The translations under genes and the position numbers were made by a program. A model generated the notes under the pieces. That model saw nothing but the letters and a program-made list of their open reading frames with translations. It was not told the DNA's origin and ran no database searches. Of a stretch of 64,000 nt of DNA, positions 16,005 through 23,069 are shown one piece after another. The number at the start of each line of letters is the position of its first letter. The stretch's first letter is position 1. The stretch is from Micromonospora halotolerans (GTDB taxonomy: Bacteria > Actinomycetota > Actinomycetes > Mycobacteriales > Micromonosporaceae), in NCBI RefSeq assembly GCF_032108445.1, contig NZ_CP134876.1:4836001-4900000 (forward strand). The letters run 5' to 3'.

Positions 16005-17090
16005 TCACGGCCGGGGTGTCGGGGTGGTGAACAGACGGCGGCGGGCCCACAGCGACACGTAGACCAGGCCGACGAGAACGGGGACCTCGATGAGCGGGCC
16101 GACGACGCCGGCGAGGGCTTGGCCGGAGGCGATTCCGAACGTGCCGATCGCGACCGCGATGGCCAGTTCGAAGTTGTTGCCCGCCGCGGTGAACGCCAGG
16201 GTGGTGGTGCGTTCGTAGTTCAGGCCGATGGCCCGGCCGAGCAGGTAGGAGCCGGCCCACATGAGGGCGAAGTAGGCCAGCAGCGGCAGAGCGATGCGGG
16301 CCACGTCGACGGGTCGATCGGTGATGGCCTCGCCCTGCAGGGCGAACAGGATGACGATGGTGAACAGCAGCCCGTACAGGGCGACGGGCCCGATCCGGGG
16401 CAGGAACCGCTGCTCGTACCAGTCGCGGCCCTTGGCCCGCTCGCCGAGGCGGCGGGAGAGGTAGCCGGCGAGCAGCGGGATGCCGAGGAAGACGAGAACG
16501 TTGCGGGCGATGTCCCAGCCGGAGACCTCCAGAGCGGCGCCGTCCAGACCCAGCCAGCCCGGCAGCACCGACAGGTAGAACCAGCCGAGCAGGCCGAAGG
16601 CGAGCACCTGGAACACCGAGTTGAGGGCGACGAGAACGGCGGCGGCCTCCCGATCGCCGCAGGCGAGGTCGTTCCAGATGATGACCATGGCGATGCAGCG
16701 GGCCAGGCCGACGATGATCAGGCCGGTGCGATATTCCGGCTGGTCGGCCAGGAAGACCCAGGCCAGGGCGAACATGACGGCGGGGCCGACGATCCAGTTG
16801 AGGACCAGCGACGAGACCAGCAGACGCCGGTCGCTGGTGACGGTGTCGAGGCGGTCGTAGCGGACCTTGGCCAGCACCGGATACATCATGATCAGCAGGC
16901 CGAGGGCGATGGGCAGGGAGATGCCGCCGATCTTGACGGCGTCCAGGGCGGCGTCCAGCCCGGGAATGATGCGGCCGAGCAGCAGCCCAGCGACCATGGC
17001 CAGTCCGATCCACACCGGCAGGAACCGGTCGAGGCGCGACAGACGTGCCACCACCGGTTCGGCATGGTCGGCTCTGGTGGCGGTGCTCAT
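16005..17090 (-). CDS. acr3: Acr3-type arsenite efflux permease
   Basis: This polytopic membrane transporter extrudes As(III) using the proton gradient. The 361-aa protein has ten hydrophobic segments from about residue 25 ('LPVWIGLAMVAGLLLGRIIP') onward. The family-defining stretch 'GLARCIAMVIIWNDLACGD' contains the functionally essential Cys. Other conserved parts are 'ALNSVFQVLAFGLLGWFY' and 'FTAAGNNFELAIAVAIGTFG'. I chose ATG 17090, with GTG 17096 as an alternative. The start overlaps the stop of the upstream ArsR pseudogene (ATGA), showing the original operon order arsR-acr3-arsC. Confidence 0.95.
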   Translation of the reverse strand: MSTATRADHAEPVVARLSRLDRFLPVWIGLAMVAGLLLGRIIPGLDAALDAVKIGGISLPIALGLLIMMYPVLAKVRYDRLDTVTSDRRLLVSSLVLNWIVGPAVMFALAWVFLADQPEYRTGLIIVGLARCIAMVIIWNDLACGDREAAAVLVALNSVFQVLAFGLLGWFYLSVLPGWLGLDGAALEVSGWDIARNVLVFLGIPLLAGYLSRRLGERAKGRDWYEQRFLPRIGPVALYGLLFTIVILFALQGEAITDRPVDVARIALPLLAYFALMWAGSYLLGRAIGLNYERTTTLAFTAAGNNFELAIAVAIGTFGIASGQALAGVVGPLIEVPVLVGLVYVSLWARRRLFTTPTPRP

Positions 17091-17345
17091 GGACACTCCC
17101 GTGGGTTGTCGGTGCTGGCTCGTGCGCGTCGAGCGAGGTCACCCAGGTCGTGGGCGGCTTCCTCAAGTGCTCGGGGATTGAGGCGGTAACAGGTGTAGCG
17201 GCCGCGAGGCGCGGGGATGACCGGTCCGGCTTCCCGCAGGGCGCGTAGGTGGTTCGAGACGTTGGACTGTCGGGCCCGGTGTCCTCGACCAGGTGACAGG
17301 TGCAGGCAGGAGCGTCGGCGAGCAGGCTGCTGGCCCGCGTCGGTC
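17087..17345 (-). pseudogene. Broken ArsR-family regulator upstream of acr3
   Basis: The C-terminal frame reads 'ARQSNVSNHLRALREAGPVI' then 'RGRYTCYRLNPRALEEAAHD' and ends in the ATGA overlap with acr3. The N-terminal part, 'SSLLADAPACTCHLVEDTG', is one frame away and would carry the Cys-rich sensor site (C-x-C-H-L). The frames meet near 17275. No start codon in the right frame exists, since the preceding truncated ArsC ends at the same place. Loss of the local repressor could make acr3 constitutive, or leave control to the ArsR-ArsC fusion upstream. Confidence 0.6.
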
Positions 17346-17356
17346 CGCGAGTCAGG

Positions 17357-17686
17357 TCATGATGCCGGGACGCCGATCTGATCCAGCAGGCGACGGCGGC
17401 CGGCGTTGTGGGTGCACGGAAACCGGGCGGCCGTCGCGGTGGTGCCCTCCACCCGGGCGAGGGCCCGCAGTCGCTGGCGGGCGAAGCGCTCGACGAGCAC
17501 CGGCAGGAAGTTCACGATGCTGGCGGCGGTGGCGAACTGGTCGTAGCTGGTCTGCAGGAACCGCTCGACGGTTTCGGTGCCGTAGATGCCGTCGAATTCC
17601 ACAGCGAGTCGCGTCGCGGCGGTGTGCGGGGCGACCTGCTGGTCGAGGGTGATCTCACGGCGGGGGTGGGCGGTGATGTCGGTCAT
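17357..17686 (-). pseudogene. Truncated ArsC with three-helix-bundle N-domain
   Basis: This 109-codon frame reads 'EITLDQQVAPHTAATRLAVE', 'FDGIYGTETVERFLQTSYDQ' and 'FLPVLVERFARQRLRALARV', the three-helix-bundle domain that precedes an LMW-PTP domain in an actinobacterial ArsC subgroup. It then enters the catalytic loop 'ARFPCTHNAGRRRLLDQIG' and stops at 17357. About 110 residues of the reductase domain are missing, and the downstream arsR fragment follows at once, consistent with one deletion that removed both the end of arsC and the start of arsR. Its ATG overlaps the stop of the ArsR-ArsC fusion by 4 bp. It is probably not an active reductase, though the helical domain alone could persist. 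Confidence 0.7.
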
Positions 17687-18369
17687 CGCGGGCCTCCGGG
17701 CAGGATGGCGGGGGCGAGCCGGTCGACGCGGTCGGCCAGGTCGGCGTAGGCGACCTCGAACGCCTCGTCGGTGTCCACGCGCACCGGGTCCGGGACCGAC
17801 CAGTGCAGGCGGGGGCGGAGCGGGCCGGTCAGTTCCTCATGGGCGTTGTCGCAGACGGCGATCACCAGGTCGTCGCGACGGACGACATCGGCGACGTGGG
17901 CGGTGCCGGTCGGGTCGAGATCGAGGTGGTGGCGGTGGGCCACAGCTACCGCACGCGGGTGCACCCGAGTGGCGGGCTTCGTGCCGGCGGAGGCGACAGC
18001 GCCGCGGGCGCGCTGCTTCCACAGCGCGGCTGCCAGCTGCGAACGGGCCGAGTTGTGGGTGCACACGAACACCACCCGGCCAACACCGGCCAGCCGGGGA
18101 GTGGCGAGAGCGGCCAACGTCTCAGGGCGTAGCCGTAGATAGGTGCGGCGCCGGTCGCCCTCGGAGCGGCCCTTGACGACCAGGCCGGCGTCGGTGAGGA
18201 CCTTGACGTGGTGGGCCACCAGGTTCGTCGGCATGTCGAGCGTGTGTGCGATCTCCCCGGGGGAGGCGTCGCCCAGGGTGAGCGCGTCCACGATCGCCAG
18301 GCGTGCCGGGTCACCGAGGGCGGCGTGGATCCGCGCTCGCCCGTCAAGGGAAGAAAGCTCAGCACTCAT
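17683..18369 (-). CDS. ArsR-ArsC fusion: winged-helix regulator joined to LMW-PTP arsenate reductase
   Basis: This 228-aa protein joins two domains. Residues about 8-88 are an ArsR-type winged helix ('AALGDPARLAIVDALTLGDA', 'LVAHHVKVLTDAGLV', 'RRTYLRLRPETL'). Residues about 97-225 are an LMW phosphatase/arsenate reductase: 'VVFVCTHNSARSQLAAALWK' with the C-x5-R-S loop, 'DDLVIAVCDNAHEELTG' with the second Cys, and 'HWSVPDPVRVDTDEAFE' with the D-P loop. The fusion may couple arsenate reduction to relief of repression. There is no separate C-x-C metal site in the HTH part. It heads a minus-strand operon with the truncated arsC, arsR remnant, acr3 and arsC. Upstream, a TGAGTCA...TGACTAA pair (18368-18394) could be its operator. 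Confidence 0.88.
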   Translation of the reverse strand: MSAELSSLDGRARIHAALGDPARLAIVDALTLGDASPGEIAHTLDMPTNLVAHHVKVLTDAGLVVKGRSEGDRRRTYLRLRPETLAALATPRLAGVGRVVFVCTHNSARSQLAAALWKQRARGAVASAGTKPATRVHPRAVAVAHRHHLDLDPTGTAHVADVVRRDDLVIAVCDNAHEELTGPLRPRLHWSVPDPVRVDTDEAFEVAYADLADRVDRLAPAILPGGPR

Positions 18370-18457
18370 TGAGTCAATTGTCGCTGACTAACCTTGCCGA
18401 GTCAAGCCGGCGTCGTGCCGGCCCGGATGCCACCGGTACCGGTCTCCGTGCCGCCGA

Positions 18458-18790
18458 TCAGCAGCAGGTGGCCAGGTAGGACTGCAGATCCGTCAGGGCG
18501 GTGGTGGCGCCGTCACGGTCAGCCCGGTAGAACACCGTCTTGCCGTCTCGCCGCGAGGTGACCACACCGCCGCGTCGCAGCAGCGTCAGCTGCTGCGACG
18601 CCGTGGCCTGGCTGATACCGACCCGCTCGGCCACCTCGCCCACGGACATCTCGGCGCCGTGGGCGAACAGCATCATGATCCGCTGCCGGGTGGGGCTGCC
18701 GAGGGCCTTGAGGAACTCCTGCGTCTGTGGCGCGAGGCCCGAAGCGGAGCTCTGTGGCCCGGTCGGCTGGTCGGCAGCAGTCTGGCTCAT
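18458..18790 (-). CDS. arsR: ArsR-family regulator with C-terminal Cys pair
   Basis: This 110-aa winged-helix protein starts at ATG 18790 (AGGAAAGG upstream). It reads 'FLKALGSPTRQRIMMLFAHG', 'AEMSVGEVAERVGISQATAS' (recognition helix) and 'GGVVTSRRDGKTVFYRADRD' (wing). The last residues are 'SYLATCC', giving a vicinal Cys pair at the extreme C-terminus that could bind As(III) in place of a helix-3 site. It is divergent from the intact ArsO-type gene, and the inverted repeat 18813-18846 lies between them. The likely role is autoregulation and control of that flavoprotein. Confidence 0.88.
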   Translation of the reverse strand: MSQTAADQPTGPQSSASGLAPQTQEFLKALGSPTRQRIMMLFAHGAEMSVGEVAERVGISQATASQQLTLLRRGGVVTSRRDGKTVFYRADRDGATTALTDLQSYLATCC

Positions 18791-18812
18791 GGTCACACCT
18801 TTCCTCGCCATC

Positions 18813-18846
18813 ATCATATTGTCATTCAACGAAACGACGATATGAT
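18813..18846. promoter_or_regulatory. Inverted repeat between divergent arsR and arsO-type gene
   Basis: ATCATATTGTC and GACGATATGAT (10 of 11 paired) flank a 12-bp centre. It covers both likely promoters, just ahead of GTG 18853 and ATG 18790, so an ArsR dimer bound here would shut both. The arms are AT-rich, as in known ArsR/SmtB sites. Confidence 0.6.
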
Positions 18847-18852
18847 CGTGGC

Positions 18853-20010
18853 GTGAACGATCAAGTCGATCCCGTGATCATCATTGGCGGTGGCCAGTCC
18901 GGCCTCGCCGCGGCCCGCGCTGCCCTGGACGTTGGCCTGCGACCCGTGGTCCTGCACTCCGGCGCCACACCGGTGGGCTCCTGGCCTGACTACTACGACA
19001 GCCTCACGCTGTTCTCGCCCGCCCGCTACAGCACCCTGCCCGGCATGCCCTTCGACGGCGACCCGGATCGTTACCCCCACCGCGACGAGGTGGTCGACTA
19101 CCTGCGCCGCTACGCCGACGCCCTGGACGTGGAGATGCGCACCCGCACCCGCGTCATCGCCGTACGTCCCGGCCGCGGCGGTGGATACCTCGTCAGCACC
19201 GACACCGGAGGCGACCTGCCCGCCGTCGGGGTCGTCGCCGCTACCGGCTCCTTCGGCAACCCGTATCTGCCGACCCTGTCAGGGCAGAGCGAGTACGGCG
19301 GGGCTGTGCGGCACGTCGCCCACTACCGCCGTCCGGAGACCTACGACGGCAAGCGGGTCGTGGTCGTGGGGGCCGGCAACTCTGCCGTCCAGGTCGCCTA
19401 CGAACTCACCGCGCACGCCCGGGTGACGCTGGCGACCCGCGAACCGGTCCGGTTCCTGCCCCAGCGCATCCGCGGCCGGGACCTGCACCACTGGCTGCGC
19501 GTCACCGGCGCTGACCGGCTTCCGCGCCCGGTCATCACCCGGCTCGTCCGGCACGCCACCGTGCTGGACACCGGCCGCTACCAGGACGCCATCACCTCGG
19601 GTGAGCTTCCCCGGCGGCAGATGTTCACTCGCTTCACCGTTGACGGCGTCGTCTGGAGCGACGGCACCACAGAAGCCGTCGACGCCGTCATCTTCGCCAC
19701 CGGCTACCGGCCGAACCTCGACTACCTCGCCCCACTCGGCGCACTGGACCAGGGCCTACCCCGACAGGTGGGCGGCATCTCCACCACCCATCCCGGCCTG
19801 GTCTACCTGGGGTTGGAATTCCAGCGATCTTTCGCCTCGAACACCTTGCGCGGTGTCGGCCGCGACGCCGCGCACGTCCTGGCAGCCCTCGCCGCACGCG
19901 TGGACCGGCGTCCGCGTCTCTCCCGACTGGCACGCCCCACGGCTTCCAGCGTCGAGGGGTCGACGCCGCCCGTGCACGTCGATCGAGCCACGGATGGTGC
20001 CGGCGGATGA
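18853..20010 (+). CDS. arsO: ArsO-type flavin-dependent monooxygenase
   Basis: This 385-aa protein has two dinucleotide-binding folds. FAD binds at residues 8-30 ('VIIIGGGQSGLAAARAAL') and NADPH near 168-190 ('KRVVVVGAGNSAVQVAYELT'). Other group markers are 'SWPDYYDSLTLFSPARYSTL', the 'ATGSFGNPYLP' strand and 'DAVIFATGYRPNLDYLAPLG'. Proteins like this recur in ars operons. The proposed role is oxidation of arsenite or an organoarsenical, but biochemical proof for the group is limited. Start is GTG 18853, very close to the operator, so the mRNA may have a very short leader. It is the intact counterpart of the pseudogene at 14311-15352. Confidence 0.82.
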   Translation: MNDQVDPVIIIGGGQSGLAAARAALDVGLRPVVLHSGATPVGSWPDYYDSLTLFSPARYSTLPGMPFDGDPDRYPHRDEVVDYLRRYADALDVEMRTRTRVIAVRPGRGGGYLVSTDTGGDLPAVGVVAATGSFGNPYLPTLSGQSEYGGAVRHVAHYRRPETYDGKRVVVVGAGNSAVQVAYELTAHARVTLATREPVRFLPQRIRGRDLHHWLRVTGADRLPRPVITRLVRHATVLDTGRYQDAITSGELPRRQMFTRFTVDGVVWSDGTTEAVDAVIFATGYRPNLDYLAPLGALDQGLPRQVGGISTTHPGLVYLGLEFQRSFASNTLRGVGRDAAHVLAALAARVDRRPRLSRLARPTASSVEGSTPPVHVDRATDGAGG

Positions 20011-20029
20011 CGGCGACGGGGGAGCGAGG

Positions 20030-20413
20030 TCAGGCTTTGGTCGCGGCCGCCGGCTCGATCGACAGCAGTGCGGCGAGCTGGCGCAGGATCTGCGGTCGAG
20101 CTCGGTAGTAGACCCAGGTGCCTCGCCGCTCGGCGTCGACCAGGCCCGCCTCGCGCAGCGTCTTCAGGTGGTGGGAGATCGTCGGCCCGGTCAGGTCGAA
20201 CGCCGGTGTCAGGTCGCACACGCACGCCTCCCCGTCCTCGGCGGAGGCGATCATCGACATCAGCTGAAGCCGCACCGGGTCACCAAGGGCTTTGAATGCG
20301 GGAGCGAGGACCGCGGCCGTCTCGGCCGGTACCCGACGCTGCGCCAGGGGAGGGCAGCACGGTACGTCGGCGTGGAGATCGACGACCGGAAGAGACGCCT
20401 GTTGCTTCGACAT
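20030..20413 (-). CDS. arsR: ArsR-family regulator with classic Cys sensor motif
   Basis: This 127-aa repressor reads 'LAPAFKALGDPVRLQLMSMI', 'GEACVCDLTPAFDLTGPTIS' and 'EAGLVDAERRGTWVYYRARP'. It carries C-V-C-D-L at the start of the DNA-binding helix, the standard As(III)/Sb(III) site, plus an N-terminal Cys pair ('ADVPCCPPLA') that can provide the third thiolate. It is divergent from the operon beginning at 20502, and the inverted repeat at 20434-20460 lies in the shared promoter region, so it is the best candidate regulator of that operon. It is convergent with the ArsO-type gene. Confidence 0.92.
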   Translation of the reverse strand: MSKQQASLPVVDLHADVPCCPPLAQRRVPAETAAVLAPAFKALGDPVRLQLMSMIASAEDGEACVCDLTPAFDLTGPTISHHLKTLREAGLVDAERRGTWVYYRARPQILRQLAALLSIEPAAATKA

Positions 20414-20433
20414 GCCTCTAGGTTGACATCCCT

Positions 20434-20460
20434 CTAATCAGCGTGCAAGTCTCTGATTCG
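20434..20460. promoter_or_regulatory. Inverted repeat, likely ArsR operator for the 20502 operon
   Basis: CTAATCAG at 20434-20441 and CTGATTCG at 20453-20460 pair at 7 of 8 positions around an 11-bp centre. A TTGACA box lies just to the left (20423-20428) and could be a -35 element for the plus strand. Position between arsR and the small-protein genes supports a shared operator. Confidence 0.5.
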
Positions 20461-20501
20461 ACGGACGTCAAGACAGACGATCCGAGGAAGTGAGGACGAG
20501 C

Positions 20502-20651
20502 ATGTTCGGGTCCACCCGCCGCTCGCGCAGATCCCTGCCGGGCGTCCGCTTCTGCGACTCCTGCGCCCAGGTGTCCACCCCCGCGCAGCGCGCCGAGCGC
20601 CGCTACGACACCACCCGCGCCGCCGTCTACACGCTGATCACCCCCCGTTGA
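20502..20651 (+). CDS. Small conserved-looking protein with a C-x-x-C pair
   Basis: This 49-aa basic protein starts at ATG 20502 behind GAGGACGAG and contains 'LPGVRFCDSCAQVSTPAQRA'. The C-D-S-C pair could bind metal or act as a thiol switch. No membrane segment and no signal peptide are present. It precedes the Cys-rich gene by 14 bp and lies right after an ArsR operator, so it belongs to the arsenic operon. Similar short 'R-F-C-D-x-C-A-Q-V' proteins occur elsewhere in actinobacteria, so it need not be arsenic-specific. Function unknown. Confidence 0.6.
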   Translation: MFGSTRRSRRSLPGVRFCDSCAQVSTPAQRAERRYDTTRAAVYTLITPR

Positions 20652-20665
20652 CGAGAGGACCCGAC

Positions 20666-20914
20666 ATGAGCGAGAACACTCCCACCGCCGGCGGTTTCAC
20701 CGGCGACCCCGCCGCGGCCCTGCAGATCACCGGCTCCGGAGCCTGCTGCGGCAGCCCCGCCCAGGCCGTCGGCGGCATCCTTCCGCCCGCCGGCGAAACC
20801 GCCAGCGGTGACCCGTGCTGCGGGACCCGGCAGGCCGCCCAGGCGGCTGACTCCTGCTGCGGCACCGAGGCCAGGGCCGACGCCATCGCCACGGGACAGG
20901 CCTGCTGCTCATGA
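20666..20914 (+). CDS. Small protein with four vicinal Cys-Cys pairs
   Basis: This 82-aa protein starts at ATG 20666 behind GAGAGGA. It has no Cys except in four pairs, spaced through an Ala/Gly/Thr-rich chain: 'GSGACCGSPAQ', 'SGDPCCGTRQA', 'AADSCCGTEAR' and the end 'ATGQACCS'. Vicinal thiols are strong As(III) ligands, so an arsenic-binding buffer or chaperone is a reasonable inference. No named family was recognised. The stop overlaps the M28 peptidase start by 4 bp. The same C-C-G...A-T-G...C-C-S pattern ends the flavoprotein at 23070-24485. Confidence 0.75.
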   Translation: MSENTPTAGGFTGDPAAALQITGSGACCGSPAQAVGGILPPAGETASGDPCCGTRQAAQAADSCCGTEARADAIATGQACCS

Positions 20915-22158
20915 CCAGCTCGAGCAACCTCCCAGGCCTGCTCGAGCAGGTCAGCGCCGACCGGATGCTCGCCACCATCGCCACCCTCGCCTCCGACCCA
21001 CTAGCCGGACGGCGTGTCGGCTCGACGGGCGGGGCGGCGGCCCGCGCCTGGCTCGTCGACCAGCTCACCGCCCTCGGCGCCGACGTCCGCACCGAGGAGT
21101 TCCCGGTCCGCGCCGTGCCGCAGGTGTATGAGGCGCCGGCGGTCACCTGGAGCGATGGGGGCGGCACCGAGGAGTTGGTGTTCGGACGGCAGGTCGCGAT
21201 CCACCCGGCCTCCGCCGACAGGCCGGACACCCGTCGGGGCGCCCTCGGCGTCGCCGGCAAGGACGACCCGGCGGGGCGGTGGCTGGTCGTGCCGGCCCAA
21301 ATGAGCCTGTTCGACGCCTACCGCGACACCCGCGGCGCCGCCGGGTTGCTGGTCCGGCGCCCGGTTGACGCCGAGGGTTGGCAGTTCACCATGCTCGCCG
21401 GCCCGGACCCGGGGCCGCTGCCGGTGCTGACCTTCGATCTGGACACCCACCACGCCGTGCTCGCCGCCGCCACCGCCGCGGGGGACAGTTGGCTGGCCGG
21501 AGCGACGCCGCTGCGCCGCGACGACGTCACCGGCACCAACATCCACGCCTGCCTCCGGCGGCCCGCCCCCGCTGGCGCCGACCTGCTGCTGACCGCGCAC
21601 TACGACGGTGTCGGCGACCACCCCGGGCTTCGCCTGCCCGGTGCTTCGGACAACGCCACCGGGGTCGCCGTGGTCCTTGAAGCCGCCCGCGTTCTCACCA
21701 CCGCGTTGCCGGCTGGTGCGGGACTGTCCGTGGCACTGCTCGACGGGGAGGAGGTCGGCGCTCTCGGCTCCGCCCACCACGCCAGTCAACTCCGCGCCGC
21801 GGGTGCCGCGCCGTTGGTCATCAACGTCGACGGCGCCGGCCGCCTGGAGGGGGCGGCCGCGGTGGAGGCCGGCGGCCCGGCCCACCGTCTCCTCGCCCTG
21901 CTCGACCAGGCCGGGCGCCACACCGGCATCCCCCTGAAGGCGGGCCCGGTGGCGTCGGACAACCGCCGTTACGGTGGCGCCGGTTTCGCCGCAGTGGGGA
22001 TCGGTGCCGGCATGGGCGGCTACCACAGCCCCGCTGACACCCCCGACAAGGTCGATCCCGCCACTCTCGGGGCCATCGCCCGTCTCGTTGTCGCGACCGC
22101 TCACCTTGTGGTGGCGGCACCCGCTACACTTTCATCGTCGATCGGCGATAAACGATAG
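20911..22158 (+). CDS. M28-family zinc metallopeptidase in an arsenic operon
   Basis: This 415-aa aminopeptidase-like enzyme lacks a signal peptide, so it acts in the cytoplasm. The di-zinc site is complete: His in 'LLTAHYDGVG' (~230), bridging Asp in 'GASDNATGVAV' (~247), catalytic Glu pair in 'LLDGEEVGALG' (~280), Asp in 'INVDGAG' (~306) and His in 'GGYHSPADTPD' (~372). A PA-like insert ('GAAGLLVRRPVDAEG') sits before the catalytic part, as in other M28 enzymes. It is translationally coupled to the Cys-rich protein upstream and followed by arsR 8 bp later. A peptidase is not a usual ars gene. It may process a peptide-linked arsenical or a thiol conjugate, but that is inference only. Confidence 0.85.
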   Translation: MTSSSNLPGLLEQVSADRMLATIATLASDPLAGRRVGSTGGAAARAWLVDQLTALGADVRTEEFPVRAVPQVYEAPAVTWSDGGGTEELVFGRQVAIHPASADRPDTRRGALGVAGKDDPAGRWLVVPAQMSLFDAYRDTRGAAGLLVRRPVDAEGWQFTMLAGPDPGPLPVLTFDLDTHHAVLAAATAAGDSWLAGATPLRRDDVTGTNIHACLRRPAPAGADLLLTAHYDGVGDHPGLRLPGASDNATGVAVVLEAARVLTTALPAGAGLSVALLDGEEVGALGSAHHASQLRAAGAAPLVINVDGAGRLEGAAAVEAGGPAHRLLALLDQAGRHTGIPLKAGPVASDNRRYGGAGFAAVGIGAGMGGYHSPADTPDKVDPATLGAIARLVVATAHLVVAAPATLSSSIGDKR

Positions 22159-22166
22159 AGGGAGTG

Positions 22167-22496
22167 ATGGTGAGCGACCTCCTGGACCGGGACACCGCGC
22201 AGACCTACGCCTCGTGGTTCCGGGCCCTCGCGGACCCGACCCGGGTGCAGATCGTCGAGTACCTGGCCCGGCACGCCCGGCCGATGAGCGTGGGCGAGAT
22301 CGTCGCCGCTGTCGGCCTGGCCCAGTCCACCGTCTCCCAACACCTGAAGATCCTGACCGAGGTGCGGTTCGTGCTCGTCGAACCGGTCGGCACCGCCCGT
22401 CACTACCGCGTCAACGACGCCTGCGTCGGCTGCTTCCCCTCCGCCGCCGACGTCGTCATGGGCCGCCCGGCCCCCACCCCGAAGGGAGCCTGCTGA
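22167..22496 (+). CDS. arsR: ArsR-family regulator inside the second ars operon
   Basis: This 109-aa winged-helix protein reads 'SWFRALADPTRVQIVEYLAR', 'AAVGLAQSTVSQHLKILTEV' (recognition helix), then 'GTARHYRVNDACVGCFPSAA' with a C-V-G-C pair and a last Cys at the stop ('PKGAC'). The C-terminal Cys cluster, not helix 3, would be the metal site, a third sensor layout in this island. I chose ATG 22167 (GAGGGA before it). Its stop shares one base with the next start (TGATG), so it is co-translated with the acetyltransferase. Confidence 0.88.
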   Translation: MVSDLLDRDTAQTYASWFRALADPTRVQIVEYLARHARPMSVGEIVAAVGLAQSTVSQHLKILTEVRFVLVEPVGTARHYRVNDACVGCFPSAADVVMGRPAPTPKGAC

Positions 22497-22993
22497 TGGC
22501 CGACATCACCGTCCGCCCGATGACCTCGGACGACGCCGATCGTGTCCTCGCCATCTACCAGGCCGGCCTCGACGGCGGCGACGCCAGCTTCGAGACCACC
22601 GCGCCGACCTGGACCGCATTCGACGCGGCCAAGCTGCCCGTCCACCGCCTCGTGGCCGTTGACGCGGACGGGGTCGTGGTCGGGTGGGTGGCGGTGTCGC
22701 CCACATCGAGCCGGGCGGTCTACGCCGGGGTGGTCGAGCACTCCATCTACGTCGACCCGGCCGTCCAAGGGCGTGGCGTGGCCCGGCTGCTGCTGGACGC
22801 GCTGATCGCCTCCACCGACGCCGCCGGCATCTGGACCATCCAGTCGGGCGTCTTCCCGGAGAACACCGCCAGCCTCGCCCTGCACCAGCGGGCCGGGTTC
22901 CGTGTCATCGGCACCCGCGAACGGGTCGGCCGGCACCACGGCCGGTGGCGCGACGTGGTGCTGCTCGAGCGACGCAGCCCCGCCATCACCTGA
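22496..22993 (+). CDS. arsN1: GNAT acetyltransferase, ArsN1/phosphinothricin acetyltransferase-like
   Basis: This 165-aa acetyl-CoA-dependent N-acetyltransferase reads 'ITVRPMTSDDADRVLAIYQA', 'DGGDASFETTAPTWTAFD', 'EHSIYVDPAVQGRGVARLLL' (acetyl-CoA motif), 'PENTASLALHQRAGFRVIGT' and 'GRHHGRWRDVVLLERR'. The pattern 'A-S-F-E-T' with 'G-R-H-H-G-R-W-R-D' is that of phosphinothricin/arsinothricin acetyltransferases. ArsN1 inactivates the arsenic antibiotic arsinothricin by acetylating its amino group. The ars context makes ArsN1 more likely than a herbicide or antibiotic PAT, but substrate choice cannot be read from sequence alone. Confidence 0.82.
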   Translation: MADITVRPMTSDDADRVLAIYQAGLDGGDASFETTAPTWTAFDAAKLPVHRLVAVDADGVVVGWVAVSPTSSRAVYAGVVEHSIYVDPAVQGRGVARLLLDALIASTDAAGIWTIQSGVFPENTASLALHQRAGFRVIGTRERVGRHHGRWRDVVLLERRSPAIT

Positions 22994-23034
22994 CCCGCGT
23001 TCAGTTCCGCCCGCCGCAGCACCACTGCGCCTTC

Positions 23035-23053
23035 TTGATTCGATAATGTTCAA
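23035..23053. promoter_or_regulatory. Possible ArsR half-site pair before the flavoprotein
   Basis: TTGATTCGATAATGTTCAA has TTGA and TCAA ends around an AT-rich centre, similar to known ArsR/SmtB binding regions, and lies 17 bp before ATG 23070. Only the outer four bases of each arm pair, so this is a weak call. It would give the last two genes their own regulated promoter. Confidence 0.3.
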
Positions 23054-23069
23054 CACAGAGGAGTTTCCG

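Noticed and set aside
22496..22993. Acetyltransferase considered as a plain phosphinothricin resistance gene
   Set aside because: Sequence alone allows it, but tight coupling to arsR and the ars operon makes ArsN1 the better reading.
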